Below the pieces are notes generated by a model. The model saw only the letters and a program-made list of their open reading frames with translations, did not search any database and was not told the origin of the DNA. The translations under genes were made by a program, and so were the position numbers. Of a DNA stretch of 64,000 bases, positions 42,027 to 51,512 are shown piece by piece. The number at the start of each line of letters is the position of its first letter. Position 1 is the first letter of the stretch. Where the stretch lies: NCBI GenBank assembly GCA_963845975.1, contig CAWJUD010000002.1, forward strand, positions 1,240,001-1,304,000, given 5' to 3'. This DNA is from JBEKIK01 sp963845975 (lineage in GTDB: Bacteria > Planctomycetota > Planctomycetia > Pirellulales > Thermoguttaceae).

Positions 42027-43554
42027 AATTGCCGGTCCAGCATCCGATAATTTATGGCTTCGTTGAGGTGCATCGGTTTGATGTTTTCGCTCTGATCCAA
42101 ATCGGCGATGGTGCGGGCCACGCGGAGGATTTTGTCGTGGGCGCGGGCGGATAGGCCCAGTTCGGTCATCGACGATTTCAGCAGGTTCAGGCTTTCTTCG
42201 TCCAGCTTGCAGAACTGCCGGGTTTGGCGGTGGCTCATGTCGGCGTTGTAACGTATTGCGCTGCCATCGAACCGCGCGGCTTGCATCCTCCGGGCGATGA
42301 TCACCTGGGCGCGAATCGTTGCGCTCGACGTGCCCGGCGATCCGCCGGACAGGTCTTTAAATGCCACCGACGGCACTTCAATGTGGATGTCGATTCGATC
42401 CAAAAGCGGCCCGGAAATCTTACTCATATACCGGTCGATTTGAGGCGGCGTGCAATGGCAATTCCGCCGCGAGTCGCCGCGATATCCGCACGGGCAAGGA
42501 TTCAGGGCGGCAATGAGCATGAAATTCGCCGGAAAAGTGGTGCTCGACAGGGCCCGGGCAATGGTCACAGTGCCGTCTTCCAGCGGTTGGCGGAGGACTT
42601 CGAGGGTTTGCCGGTTGAACTCGGGCAGCTCGTCGAGGAACAGCACGCCATTGTGGGCCAGGCTGATCTCGCCGGGCGTGGGTGTGGATCCGCCGCCCAC
42701 CAGGCCCGCATTGCTGATTGTGTGATGCGGAGAGCGAAACGGGCGCACGGCCAACAGCGGCTGCCCGGGTTTCAGCCGCCCAACCGCGCTATAGATCTGC
42801 GTGGTTTCGATAGATTCGCCGGGCATGAGATCGGGCAGGATAGTGGGCATGCGTTTTGCCAGCATGGTCTTGCCCGAGCCCGGCGGACCGATCATCAGGA
42901 TATTATGCCCGCCCGCCGCCGCAACCGTGAGTGCCCGCTTGGCCATCTCCTGGCCGCGGACGTCGGCGAAATCCGAGTCGTACGTGGAATACGTGCGGAA
43001 CAGGTCTTCCAAGCGCGAGGGGCAGGGATCGATCTCGATTTCGCCCGATAGAAACGCCACCGCCTGCGCAAGGCTGGAAATCGGTATGATGTCGATGCCT
43101 TCGACCACGGCGGCCTCGGCCGCGCTGTCGGCGGGCACGAGCATGCCGCCAAGGCCTTCCTCCTTGACCGCGGCCATGGCCATCGACAACGCCCCTTTGG
43201 CCGGGCGTGTGGTGCCGTCCAGCGCCAATTCGCCCACCACGGCGTATTGCTTTAGCCGCTCGGACGTAATCTGGCGCTGCCCACCAGGATTCCCAGGGCG
43301 ATGGGCAAATCGAAGGAGGCCGCCTCTTTAGGCAGATCGGCCGGGGCCAGATTGATAACCACGCGGTTTTGCGGGCGTTGAAAACCCGAGTTCACGATCG
43401 CCCGCTCCACCCGATGCGTGCTCTCCTTGACCGCTTGTTCAGGCAGCCCAACAAGAATCGTCTTTGGCAGCCCGGAAGGTGAAACATCCACTTCGACCTC
43501 GACCGGCAGCGCGTCGATTCCCACGAGCGAGAAGGTCTTGAGTTTGGCGAGCAT
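42017..43554 (-). pseudogene. comM: ComM/YifB-family Mg-chelatase-like AAA+ ATPase, one frameshift
   Basis: The start ATG at 43554 (M-L-A-K-L-K-T-F-S-L-V-G) opens the N-terminal Lon-protease-like domain (V-E-V-D-V-S-P-S-G-L-P, N-L-A-P-A-D-L-P-K-E). The frame breaks near 43280: GGCAGCGCCAG would need one more G to read G-S-G-Q-I-T-S-E-R-L-K-Q-Y. The rest continues to 42017 with Walker A G-P-P-G-S-G-K-T, Walker B L-F-L-D-E-L-P-E-F and the C-rich C-P-C-G-Y-R-G-D..C-H-C insert, all canonical. ComM is a hexameric helicase promoting branch migration in natural transformation. As with other genes here, the single-base defect in an otherwise perfect gene may be a sequencing error. Confidence 0.9.
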
Positions 43555-43636
43555 GGAACCTGACAATCTGGAGGTGAAATTATTCTATTTCCAAATTGTG
43601 CCAAATTAATCGCTTGCCGACAAGTGGAGCGTACGG

Positions 43637-44947
43637 TTAAGCGGCAATTCGTTTATCTTTGTCGGAAATCATTTCATTCCGGCCGGCGGCGTACTCTTGA
43701 GGTTTGGGCATAAAATCCGGCATTAACGTGGGAGATTCCGGCGTTTCAGAGAAGAAGCCGCGGGACATTGCGTTTTTCAGAAGAAAGTCCAAAGATAAAT
43801 CCATCACTTTAGCCGCGTGATATAAGCGTTGTGTCGAGACCTTGCCTTCCGTTTGTAAACGGTGCAATGCTTCCTGGCGAGTGATGTCTCCTGATCGAAT
43901 CATGTTGCTCAAATAGCACTCGAAATAATCTGTGCCGGTGCACTCGTCAAACATTAAATTTTTTACCTCGGCCATGGAGCAATCCGCTCGCCAGTAGCAA
44001 TTGCATCCCCGTGGAAGCTGCCAACCTAATTCCGAAGTAATAACCTTTACGCATTCCTCTTCATTATACTTCACGTGCAAAAAGTAATCAATGCGCAGGA
44101 TATCAGGATAGCGGATTCGCAGATAAGGCGTGTGCGGATTGAGGTAAAGAATCGACGCCTTGAACGCCGTCGGCAATCTCAGCAATAGACTGGGATGGCG
44201 TGCTAAAAGCGACGCACCCCGGATAGCGATGAAAAACATTTTTTTGGCCTGAGACAGAAATGAAGTCATATGTCTGCCGGGATTATATTCCACCGCGCTA
44301 CCCCCGAACTGGAATTCCTCGTAATAATTGCCGCCGTAAATAATTGATTTAATATCGTTTTTGCGGGCAATTTTGAAAGTCTCGCGGTTAAGATACTTGC
44401 AGGGCGCACAGACGAGATTGGCGACCGACACGGAGGGCCGATTTTTCCATAACCGCATCATCCGCACGGCATAACGCCGATGAAACTCATGCGACAAATT
44501 AATTCGCACCAGCGGTACATTGAGAATACCCACTAACCTCACCACGTTCTCATAGATCACTTTATCGGTGAAAGGCGTGGGATAAAACGCCGCAAGGCAC
44601 CGCAAACCGTGCTTCCTCACCAACTGATGAAGCAGGTAGGAACTATCGCGCCCGCCGCTCAGCCCGACCAAACAATCGTACTTTCTGCCTTTTCCAAATT
44701 GTCGCACCCGCTCGAGAATTTGTTCAATGGAGTCGGGTTGTTCAGTTGCAGTTCTCTCGGCCTGCTTAGTTCCTGAGCGGCAGAGATTGCATACGCCCTC
44801 ACTATCGAAATTCAAATAGCGAACCGACCGAGGAAGAACACATTTAGTGCAGCGGGAGAGATCATTATCGCCGTTTGTGTTAACCGGCGGCCCGCTATCT
44901 TTGCCATGCGTACATCCATGATTTTCTTTTGTTTTTTGGAAAGACAT
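43637..44947 (-). CDS. N-acetyl sugar amidotransferase (WbpG/PseA-like)
   Basis: 436 residues; ATG at 44947 with AAGG about 9 nt upstream. An N-terminal zinc-type pair C-T-K-C-V-L-P..G-V-C-N-L-C precedes the PP-loop G-L-S-G-G-R-D-S-S-Y-L-L (near residue 97). C-A-P-C-K-Y and an insert-rich C-terminal half follow, with G-C-N-C-Y-W-R-A-D-C. The family uses ammonia from a HisH/HisF-like partner to convert an acetamido sugar to an acetamidino sugar for LPS O-antigen or flagellin glycans. No glutaminase or sugar gene is beside it, so partners would be elsewhere. The C-terminal 40 residues are a non-conserved tail. Confidence 0.85.
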   Translation of the reverse strand: MSFQKTKENHGCTHGKDSGPPVNTNGDNDLSRCTKCVLPRSVRYLNFDSEGVCNLCRSGTKQAERTATEQPDSIEQILERVRQFGKGRKYDCLVGLSGGRDSSYLLHQLVRKHGLRCLAAFYPTPFTDKVIYENVVRLVGILNVPLVRINLSHEFHRRYAVRMMRLWKNRPSVSVANLVCAPCKYLNRETFKIARKNDIKSIIYGGNYYEEFQFGGSAVEYNPGRHMTSFLSQAKKMFFIAIRGASLLARHPSLLLRLPTAFKASILYLNPHTPYLRIRYPDILRIDYFLHVKYNEEECVKVITSELGWQLPRGCNCYWRADCSMAEVKNLMFDECTGTDYFECYLSNMIRSGDITRQEALHRLQTEGKVSTQRLYHAAKVMDLSLDFLLKNAMSRGFFSETPESPTLMPDFMPKPQEYAAGRNEMISDKDKRIAA

Positions 44948-45202
44948 GGAACCGTACCTTTCAGGTTCGCGGCAACAATTTCGAAATCAGATCGGGCGAT
45001 CTGCGAAATGTCAGCCGACTCTTGAAGCATTAAAATGAAATATTGCGTTTTATTTCTTCTTATTCCCCAAGTGCAAAGGAAAATTCATTTTAATCCTATT
45101 ATGGATCTATTCAACCCCCCCTCCCAAAATTAATTGAATTCTAATTCTTGTTTATTGCCCCCCATTCTTTAATCACAACATTGTTGCTAAACCGTCTGAC
45201 AG
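44948..45202. other. AT-rich spacer
   Basis: No gene or structure recognised; AT-rich with short homopolymer tracts. Confidence 0.4.
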
Positions 45203-45385
45203 ATGATACTTAACTAAAAGGTTCTTGGCCCCGGGATATCCCCAACTATGCGTGATTAGTCCGCATAAACCGCCAGATCGGATGCCGAGCATGGGCATTC
45301 GGGCTGGCAACTAGGCGGATTCGTCGCCTGGGCAGCGGCGCAATGGCCGAAATTTATGTGGCTGAACAACTCATGAACGCGGCGT
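45203..45385 (+). pseudogene. Decayed copy of the 5' end of the downstream Ser/Thr kinase
   Basis: The sequence parallels 46067-46240 from about 45 bp before the kinase start through codon 42. Shared landmarks in order: GATACT, AAGGTT, ATCCCCA(A/C)CTATG, a gap-prone middle, then GCAATGGCCGAAATTTATGTGGCTGAACAACTC against GCCATGGCCGAAATTTATCTGGCCGAGCAACTC. The relic stops at codon 4 (ATG CGT GAT TAG) and ends before the kinase catalytic lysine. It is a partial tandem duplication that has decayed. Confidence 0.8.
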
Positions 45386-45586
45386 TGCGGATTTATGCCG
45401 AGGCGCTTCAGGGGTAACCAAAAGGCATAAAAGTAACTGGACTTTCATTAAGAACTCATCAAGAAATTGTTAACTCCAATTTTAGAAACGAGTTAAATTG
45501 CAATAACTATCGGCAATTCCGCCCTTACCCTGGCCATCTCCCGACCACTGGCGTGGTGCCCGGAGAGGGGAGTTTTTGGATAGGCT

Positions 45587-45919
45587 CTAAATCTCTATTC
45601 CGCAAGCTATCAGTCGCCGCTTGCGCTGAGCGGTGAATTCCCACCAGGGTCTTGCCGGTCCGCCGTCCATGAACTTGACGGCCGAGATAAATACGTCCAA
45701 AACACATTGGTCATGGCGGCTTCCGCTGAGCCGACACAAGTCTTGATACATTTGATAAGGGTCACGGCCGCGCAGATCCTGCGGCGTCTTAATGCCAAGT
45801 CGGCGAAGAAGCCTGCCGATTTTGGGGCCGACATTGGGCAATTGCTCAAGCTTTGTGAATGTATTCCGTGTGTAATCATTCGCAAGCGATTTATTTTTTT
45901 TCTTATTTTTATCCATCAT
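45587..45919 (-). CDS. Helix-hairpin-helix protein, Cdd1 (pathogenicity locus) family
   Basis: 110 residues. After a Lys-rich start comes L-E-Q-L-P-N-V-G-P-K-I-G-R-L-L-R-R-L-G-I, an HhH DNA-binding unit, then L-R-G-R-D-P-Y-Q-M-Y-Q-D-L-C, R-H-D-Q-C-V-L-D-V-F-I-S-A-V and W-W-E-F-T-A-Q-R-K, the full Cdd1 signature. Family members are small presumed DNA-binding proteins; their role is unknown despite the name. There is a choice of two adjacent ATGs (45919, 45916). The gene lies between the kinase relic and the real kinase, on the other strand. Confidence 0.85.
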   Translation of the reverse strand: MMDKNKKKNKSLANDYTRNTFTKLEQLPNVGPKIGRLLRRLGIKTPQDLRGRDPYQMYQDLCRLSGSRHDQCVLDVFISAVKFMDGGPARPWWEFTAQRKRRLIACGIEI

Positions 45920-46111
45920 ATAACTTCTTTTTGAATTCCATCAGTAGAATATAGTGTTCATTATTCCAGTATACTAATAACACAAAATCTGCACGTCAAG
46001 ATCCTCCATCCCCGATTTGCGTATTTGCTCTCTGTCCTGGACATGTTGCCAATTGGCACAAGAAAAGAGATACTAAAGTATAAGGTTTTATACCTTGGGA
46101 GATCCCCACCT

Positions 46112-47656
46112 ATGAGTGATGAGTCTGCACAATCCGCCAAATCGGACATCGAGCAGGGGCTAACCGGCCGGCTGCTGGGCGATTTCCGCTTGATTCGCCG
46201 TTTGGGTCGCGGAGCCATGGCCGAAATTTATCTGGCCGAGCAACTCTCGCTCAAGCGGCGCGTGGCGGTAAAGATATTGAAACCGGAGTTGGCCAACGAT
46301 CCTACATACTTACAGCGATTCGAGATCGAAGCCCAGGCGGCCGCGTCGCTGGTTCACGCCAACATCGTGCAGATTTACGAGGTCGGGCACGTCGACCGCC
46401 GCCACTACATCGCCCAAGAGTACGTCCAAGGCCAAAACCTCCGCGACTGGCTTGCGCGCAACGGACCTCCGGACGTGGCCCATTCGCTTTCGATCATGCG
46501 GCAAGTCGCGGCCGCGCTGGCCAAAGCGGCGGAAGTGGGCGTGGTCCATCGCGACATCAAGCCCGAGAATATTATGATCACCACTCTGGGCGAGGTGAAA
46601 GTGGCCGACTTCGGTCTTGCCCGGCTCACCCGCGAAGGGGCGGCCAATGGACTGACCCAGATAGGCATCACGCTGGGAACGCCGCTTTACATGAGTCCGG
46701 AACAGGTCGAGGGCAAAGCGTTGGATCACCGCAGCGACATCTATTCCTTCGGGGTGACCTGTTATCAGATGCTTGCCGGGTCGCCGCCGTTTTCGGGCGA
46801 TACGGCCTTGGCCGTTGCCGTACAGCATCTTAAAACCCAACCCAAACCGCTGGAAACCCTGCGTACCGACCTACCGCCCGCCCTGTGCCGGCTGGTTCAC
46901 ACGATGCTTGTAAAAGATCCGGAGCGGCGGTGCGCATCGGCGCGCGATATTTTGCGGGAACTTCGCCGCATACAGATGGAGATTTTCGGCCAAGACTGGC
47001 CGGAAGAGCTTCCGGGCTGGGAATCGCTGGCCGGAGAAACATTGCTTATTTCCCGCTCGGCCGTCACCCAGCAGCTCGATAATCTGATGAAGACCCAGGC
47101 CATGCAGCAAAGGCCAAGCCGCCGCTATCGCTGGGTCTTGCTGGCCTTGGCGGGCACTTTTCTGCTAGGCATGATTTTGGCACGGTTTGCCAACAACGAG
47201 CCGTATTTACTCGCCGATGCAAAATCGAATCCTGTAGATTTCAAACAATATGACACTGTCGCTCAACAATGGTACTACGCCAGTAAATACGGCACGGAAG
47301 GTGCGTGGAAAAGCATCGAAAAATACTATAAAGACAAGGGCTATTATGTGGACCGCGCGAATCAGCAATTGGCACTTTTATACCTTAATAAAGGCCGTTA
47401 CGATGAAGCGATGGACATTTTTGAGAAGTTTACCTACCGAGGCGACGGCGAGCGTGAACTCCGGGCTTTTGGCCTGGCCGGCCAGAGCGTTGTCTACTCC
47501 TACCAAGGCGAATATGATAAATCCAACAAAATAATAGATGAATTTTTACCGCAATTTATCGCCAATCTAAACAATCCCCAAATGGACCGTTACTTGCAAG
47601 AAGCCATCAAACGGAACCACACCAAACGAGATGCCGTGGCAATAGAAAAGGAATGA
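46112..47656 (+). CDS. Membrane Ser/Thr protein kinase (PknB type) with TPR-like sensor
   Basis: 514 residues from the ATG at 46112; upstream codons in frame to 46025 look like leader, and the decayed copy at 45.2 kb preserves the same ATG context. Kinase motifs are complete: G-loop L-G-R-G-A-M-A-E-I-Y, A-V-K-I-L, V-V-H-R-D-I-K-P-E-N, A-D-F-G-L-A, M-S-P-E-Q, and H-R-S-D-I-Y-S-F-G-V. A linker is followed by one membrane helix (W-V-L-L-A-L-A-G-T-F-L-L-G-M-I-L-A). The C-terminal 150 residues contain TPR-like A-L-L-Y-L-N-K-G-R-Y-D-E-A-M-D-I-F-E repeats outside the membrane. Probably senses an envelope signal; substrates unknown. Confidence 0.93.
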   Translation: MSDESAQSAKSDIEQGLTGRLLGDFRLIRRLGRGAMAEIYLAEQLSLKRRVAVKILKPELANDPTYLQRFEIEAQAAASLVHANIVQIYEVGHVDRRHYIAQEYVQGQNLRDWLARNGPPDVAHSLSIMRQVAAALAKAAEVGVVHRDIKPENIMITTLGEVKVADFGLARLTREGAANGLTQIGITLGTPLYMSPEQVEGKALDHRSDIYSFGVTCYQMLAGSPPFSGDTALAVAVQHLKTQPKPLETLRTDLPPALCRLVHTMLVKDPERRCASARDILRELRRIQMEIFGQDWPEELPGWESLAGETLLISRSAVTQQLDNLMKTQAMQQRPSRRYRWVLLALAGTFLLGMILARFANNEPYLLADAKSNPVDFKQYDTVAQQWYYASKYGTEGAWKSIEKYYKDKGYYVDRANQQLALLYLNKGRYDEAMDIFEKFTYRGDGERELRAFGLAGQSVVYSYQGEYDKSNKIIDEFLPQFIANLNNPQMDRYLQEAIKRNHTKRDAVAIEKE

Positions 47657-47766
47657 AAACAATTGGCGGCGGCAGATTTTCAAACGGCGATTGACAGCAT
47701 CTTTGCGGTTTAGTAGAAACTAGAGTTCGCGTTGTCTGACAACGGCATATTATTTGATTTTACTGC

Positions 47767-47839
47767 GCCCCCTTCGTCTAGTGGCCTAGGACATCGGGTT
47801 CTCAGTCCGAGAACAGGGGTTCGACTCCCCTAGGGGGTA
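47767..47839 (+). tRNA. tRNA-Glu (anticodon CTC)
   Basis: Acceptor GCCCCCT pairs with AGGGGGT (one G-U at the end). D-arm GTCTAGTGGCCTAGGAC; anticodon stem TCGGG/TCCGA with loop TTCTCAG, anticodon CTC; T-arm AGGGG-TTCGACT-CCCCT; discriminator A. The body matches the bacterial tRNA-Glu pattern (TTCGTCTAG..CCTAGGAC). It decodes GAG. CCA is not encoded. Confidence 0.95.
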
Positions 47840-48140
47840 GTAGATACTTTTGTATAGTATTGTAGCATTTTGAAAAGTTAGATACAAGTCCTTGATTGAA
47901 AAGGTTTTGGGCGAATCTCAGGGGGAACAGTGATATTTTTCTGATGCCGCCGGAATTGTGAGCGGTCTTTGAGGAGTGGATCGTCAGCCGGTTATGTTTC
48001 CCATTCACATCGTGATGCATAAAGGCAATAATTTCCGAAGGCGACCGGATCACATCAGAGGTAACATTCATGCCCCGGGATACCGCATGCACTTGGAAAT
48101 CCGGCACATTATAAAGGCTGTTTTTTCACAGGCGGCCGAC

Positions 48141-48624
48141 TCAGTAGCCGTAGGACGAGACGGCGTGACCGTAGAAGGGACGGTTTGAGCTGCGCGCGCC
48201 AAGGGCCAAATACTTCGCTGGGCAATGCGTGGCCGTAAAATGGCCCAACCTCTTCGTTTTCTTCCAGGGGACGGCGATCTAAATTTGAGAGAGAATGCCC
48301 GTAAAATGGGCGAATATCCGACTCGGTAATCCCCTGATTCCCATAATTCGATCCGGCACGACCGGCCGGAATAAAACCGGAGGAGTTGCTGGATATGAAG
48401 GTCCGGGGATTGTAATCGTTCCATTTATTTTCGCGCCGATAAACCCAGCGGTTTTCGGGCAGCCAGTACCACCATTCGCCGTTGTGGAATACATATCGCC
48501 ACTGATTTTGATTTTGAGGTTGCGCCTTTTCCACGGTCTTATCGGCGGCCTGAGCCGAGGAAAGGCCTAGTTCCATGAGTGCGAGAAAGGTGACAACCAG
48601 TAAGCACCGTATAATGGAACGCAT
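48141..48624 (-). pseudogene. Small secreted protein with three PFYGH motifs, 3' frameshift
   Basis: ATG at 48624 with GGAGGGG 7 nt upstream (an ATG at 48666 is less likely). Signal peptide M-R-S-I-I-R-C-L-L-V-V..A-Q-A-A, then W-R-Y-V-F-H-N-G-E-W-W-Y-W-L-P-E-N-R-W-V-Y, a Trp/Tyr-rich block common in planctomycete secreted proteins. P-F-Y-G-H occurs at I-R-P-F-Y-G-H-S and V-G-P-F-Y-G-H-A. A third copy (N-R-P-F-Y-G-H-A-V-S-S-Y-G-Y, stop at 48141) appears only if one base is added near GGCCCTTGG (about 48205). The uncorrected frame ends at 48109 with a basic, unrelated tail. Function unknown; probably envelope-associated. Confidence 0.65.
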
Positions 48625-48864
48625 GATCTTCCCCTCCACCCTAAAAAGGCGGTTTATCACTATCACTGTATCCGCTCACCGATCGATCTACCGCCTCAAA
48701 TCCGGATTGAATTTCCTATACACGATTATAGAAAAACACATTTTAGACAGCCATCTGCCAGAATATTAGCATTAAACTCCGCAAAGTCCAGCGTGCCGAG
48801 CGGAACCCCGGCCTGCTAAAGATGTTGCGGAGTCGGCATCGCTCCCGGATTGAGCATATTATTT

Positions 48865-49332
48865 TTAGATGGTTGAAGGCACGGGGGCAGGCGGAACTGG
48901 CGGCGTAACAGGGGCGGCGGGCGCCGATTGTGGTTGGGGAGCGGCGTTAGGAATGTTTGGCGGAGCGCCGTTTGAACAGGCGGGGCAGAGGTAACGCACG
49001 ACACACTTGTAGACCGGTACGTCAACCTGGTATTCCTTTTTGACTAGCTTCTTCACACATTTCGAACGCCCGCAATGGGGCGGATCTGCGCACTCGTCGC
49101 ACAAGTGAGGGCAACCCGGCATCAACGTACAAAATTCCTGGTACTCGACGCACCAGCAGGTTTTTTTCTCCTTCTTGATCTCGCAAACCAGTTGGCAGGT
49201 CTTTTGCAGACAGTCGCACGGGCAACCGCACTTATCGCAGCAGGTTTGTCCGCACGAATCGTCCGCGGCGGCGGGCCGGCCCATCAATCCCAGTATCGCG
49301 AACAAGGCAAAATTAATTATTAATGTCCGCAT
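48865..49332 (-). CDS. Cysteine-rich secreted protein, planctomycete type
   Basis: 155 residues from the ATG at 49332, with AGGAG 7-8 nt upstream (the upstream ATG at 49374 is rejected). Signal peptide to A-A-A, then about 20 cysteines in 100 residues, e.g. C-G-Q-T-C-C-D-K-C-G-C-P-C-D-C and C-W-C-V-E-Y. K-K-E-Y-Q-V-D-V-P-V-Y-K-C-V-V-R-Y-L-C-P-A-C is a motif recurring in secreted planctomycete proteins. The C-terminal 35 residues are Pro/Ala-rich. Cysteines may form disulfides or bind metal; no known enzyme. Monocistronic. Confidence 0.75.
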   Translation of the reverse strand: MRTLIINFALFAILGLMGRPAAADDSCGQTCCDKCGCPCDCLQKTCQLVCEIKKEKKTCWCVEYQEFCTLMPGCPHLCDECADPPHCGRSKCVKKLVKKEYQVDVPVYKCVVRYLCPACSNGAPPNIPNAAPQPQSAPAAPVTPPVPPAPVPSTI

Positions 49333-49427
49333 AACTTTATCTCCTATCAAGGCATGCCAGTCTTGTGGCGGCATACAGATTGTCTGATTATTTGCACAGT
49401 TATGAGTGATATATTCCTAAAGTACTG

Positions 49428-50967
49428 TTAGAAATCCATGGCAAACCGCAGCATGAACTGGTCGATTTCTCCGCCTGTTATGCGTTGAGTGCTGGATTTG
49501 TTGTAAGTGTCGGTTGAATGCACGTAATTGAACATCACTCGGGTAAATGGATTCATGTACCAATTCAGGCCGAAGGTATGATCGGTTGCCAAACCGGCCC
49601 CTGTTTTTGTCAAGCCATCGAGCATGTCGATGTAAGAGAAGCGATAAACCACTTCCCAAGCTCCCCGGCCTGTTTCCACGTTGCCGTCGCAAGTCTTCAC
49701 CCGGAAAAAGTTTTCATAGGGCCTTACGCGGTCAAAGACGCCCAATTTCCGGTTGTAAGGCCGATTCTCGCCGGTAAGGAAGTAGCTGACAAAGGCATAC
49801 GTGCCAACAAAGTTATTGTTTACGCCCCCCAAGCGTTCGACGGTCATGCCGAAAATTTCCGACTGGAGAGAAAGGGGGCCATAGACCAGGGCCGCTTCAC
49901 CATCCACGACTTGCCATTGCTTCACATCGGTCAGTGTGTTATTGCTGGAAGAAGTGACCGCCATATTAACCACCGAGGGGCCAAAGTTGCATTCGGGGCG
50001 AGCGGCAAAGGTGCCGATATGGTCGGGGGCGCTGCGATAGGCGTAGTCGATGCCGGTGTGAAACAGGCCGCGGCCTCCGCTGGGTTCGTCGTACCATGGA
50101 AGATAAGTCAGGCGCGTCGCCATATCGAGCCCCCAATGGTCATAAACGAACAGCGGGCGGTTGATCGAATCCGGTCTGATTCGTGAACGCGCCGATGGCC
50201 CAGGTGGCCCGCTGGTTTTCGGTCCAATTGAACGCCATGATGCCGTTATTACGGCCGGGAACGAAAGCTCCTTCGTCGTCGATAGATCGCTCCATGAAAG
50301 TGGTGTAGTTGTCGCTGGTCAGTTGTTCGAGCCCGAAGCACTCCTTGTAATGACCGACGCGGACGTTGCCAAGAAGCGGCAGCTCGCGCACCTGAATATA
50401 CACGTCTTTGAAGCTGGTGGACTGGTCTTTGGAGTTAACCGCGGAGTTGATGCCCCGGTTAGCGAAGTCCATCTCAACGATATAGTCGATTACCTCATAT
50501 TCGCCCAAGAGCGCGATTCTCGCGCGGCGGAACCCGACGGCGTTTTGAACATTGCCGAACTGTGCATTGCTCGCGGCGTTTTGGGAGAAATTAGCGGCAT
50601 CAAACTGGATTCGGCCACTGGGAGCGATCACAGGTTTGGTTGGCGCTTGGGAGGCGGGCGCCGCGGTCTGCTTGGCGTATTTCGCCAACTCCTTTTCCAA
50701 GTCCGCGACGCGTTTCGACAAATCCGCATATGAGTTGTTTTCGGCCGGCGGGAGGGCGCCATAGTCCGGAGGCGCATTTTCGTGGGCCGTTGGTTGAACG
50801 GAGGGAAGTTGTTGCGGATCGCCGCTCATTTGGATAGCGGGTGTTTGGCCGGAGGCGGGATAAGCCGGCGGCGCCGCCCAGTTGTCTTGTCCCCTCACAT
50901 CTGTTACTACCCCAAGAAGTACGGCAACACACACCCAGGCTCGCCACCTGGAAATGGGCCCAAACAT
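49428..50967 (-). pseudogene. Phosphate-selective porin O/P-type protein, one frameshift
   Basis: ATG at 50967 with GGAGGAG 5 nt upstream. Signal peptide, then a Pro-rich linker and a coiled-coil start (Y-A-D-L-S-K-R-V-A-D-L-E-K-E-L-A-K-Y). The 16-strand porin follows with F-R-R-A-R-I-A-L-L-G, Y-I-V-E-M-D-F, V-G-H-Y-K-E-C-F-G-L-E-Q-L-T and F-M-E-R-S. At about 50145 an extra C (CCGCCCG for CCGCCG) breaks F-D-Q-P-P-[L-F-V-Y-D-H-W-G-L-D]. The rest follows in the next frame to 49428 with G-E-N-R-P-Y-N-R, W-E-V-V-Y-R-F-S and the terminal F-x-M-D-F strand. An outer-membrane anion/phosphate channel by family. Confidence 0.82.
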
Positions 50968-51512
50968 TGTGCTCCTCCTCGAAAAAATTTCATGGCGCCA
51001 ATAACGGTTGGCCGGAAAAACTGTGGCCCCTCAATTACGTAGCCAGCAGGAACGGCATTTCGATTTGTTCCCATTGATTTGATCGAATCGGCAAATGCAA
51101 AAACTTCGTCAGAAAGGTTGCAAACGGCATATACAATCGCCACTTTGAACCGCACCTTCAATAAAACCGGCATAATCGGACTCAGGTCTCTTTCTCTAGC
51201 GGCAAAGGAGAAGCCGAGTGAATTGTCAGGCCAGGCGTCACTGGTTTCGCTGGCGATTTGTGCTTTATGATGAGGCTTTGGCAGACCCTGACGGATGTAA
51301 CGATTTTACAGAGGGCATTACAGTCGCCACCGGCAATACCGGTTGCTAACATATTCCTAACTTGATTCCGGCGGGTCATCTTCCGAAGCTTATCCTATGT
51401 ATTCCTGTCATGCCAAATGAATCGGAAATTAGGAATATATGGAGCATTTTGATTGTTGCAGTTGCACGGACAACAGGTTACTTCCGTATACCGCCTCTTT
51501 TGGAGAAATGGG
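50968..51512. other. Region between divergent porin genes
   Basis: About 545 bp, with no convincing gene. It should contain two promoters; no Pho-box-like direct repeat was recognised by eye. Confidence 0.45.
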
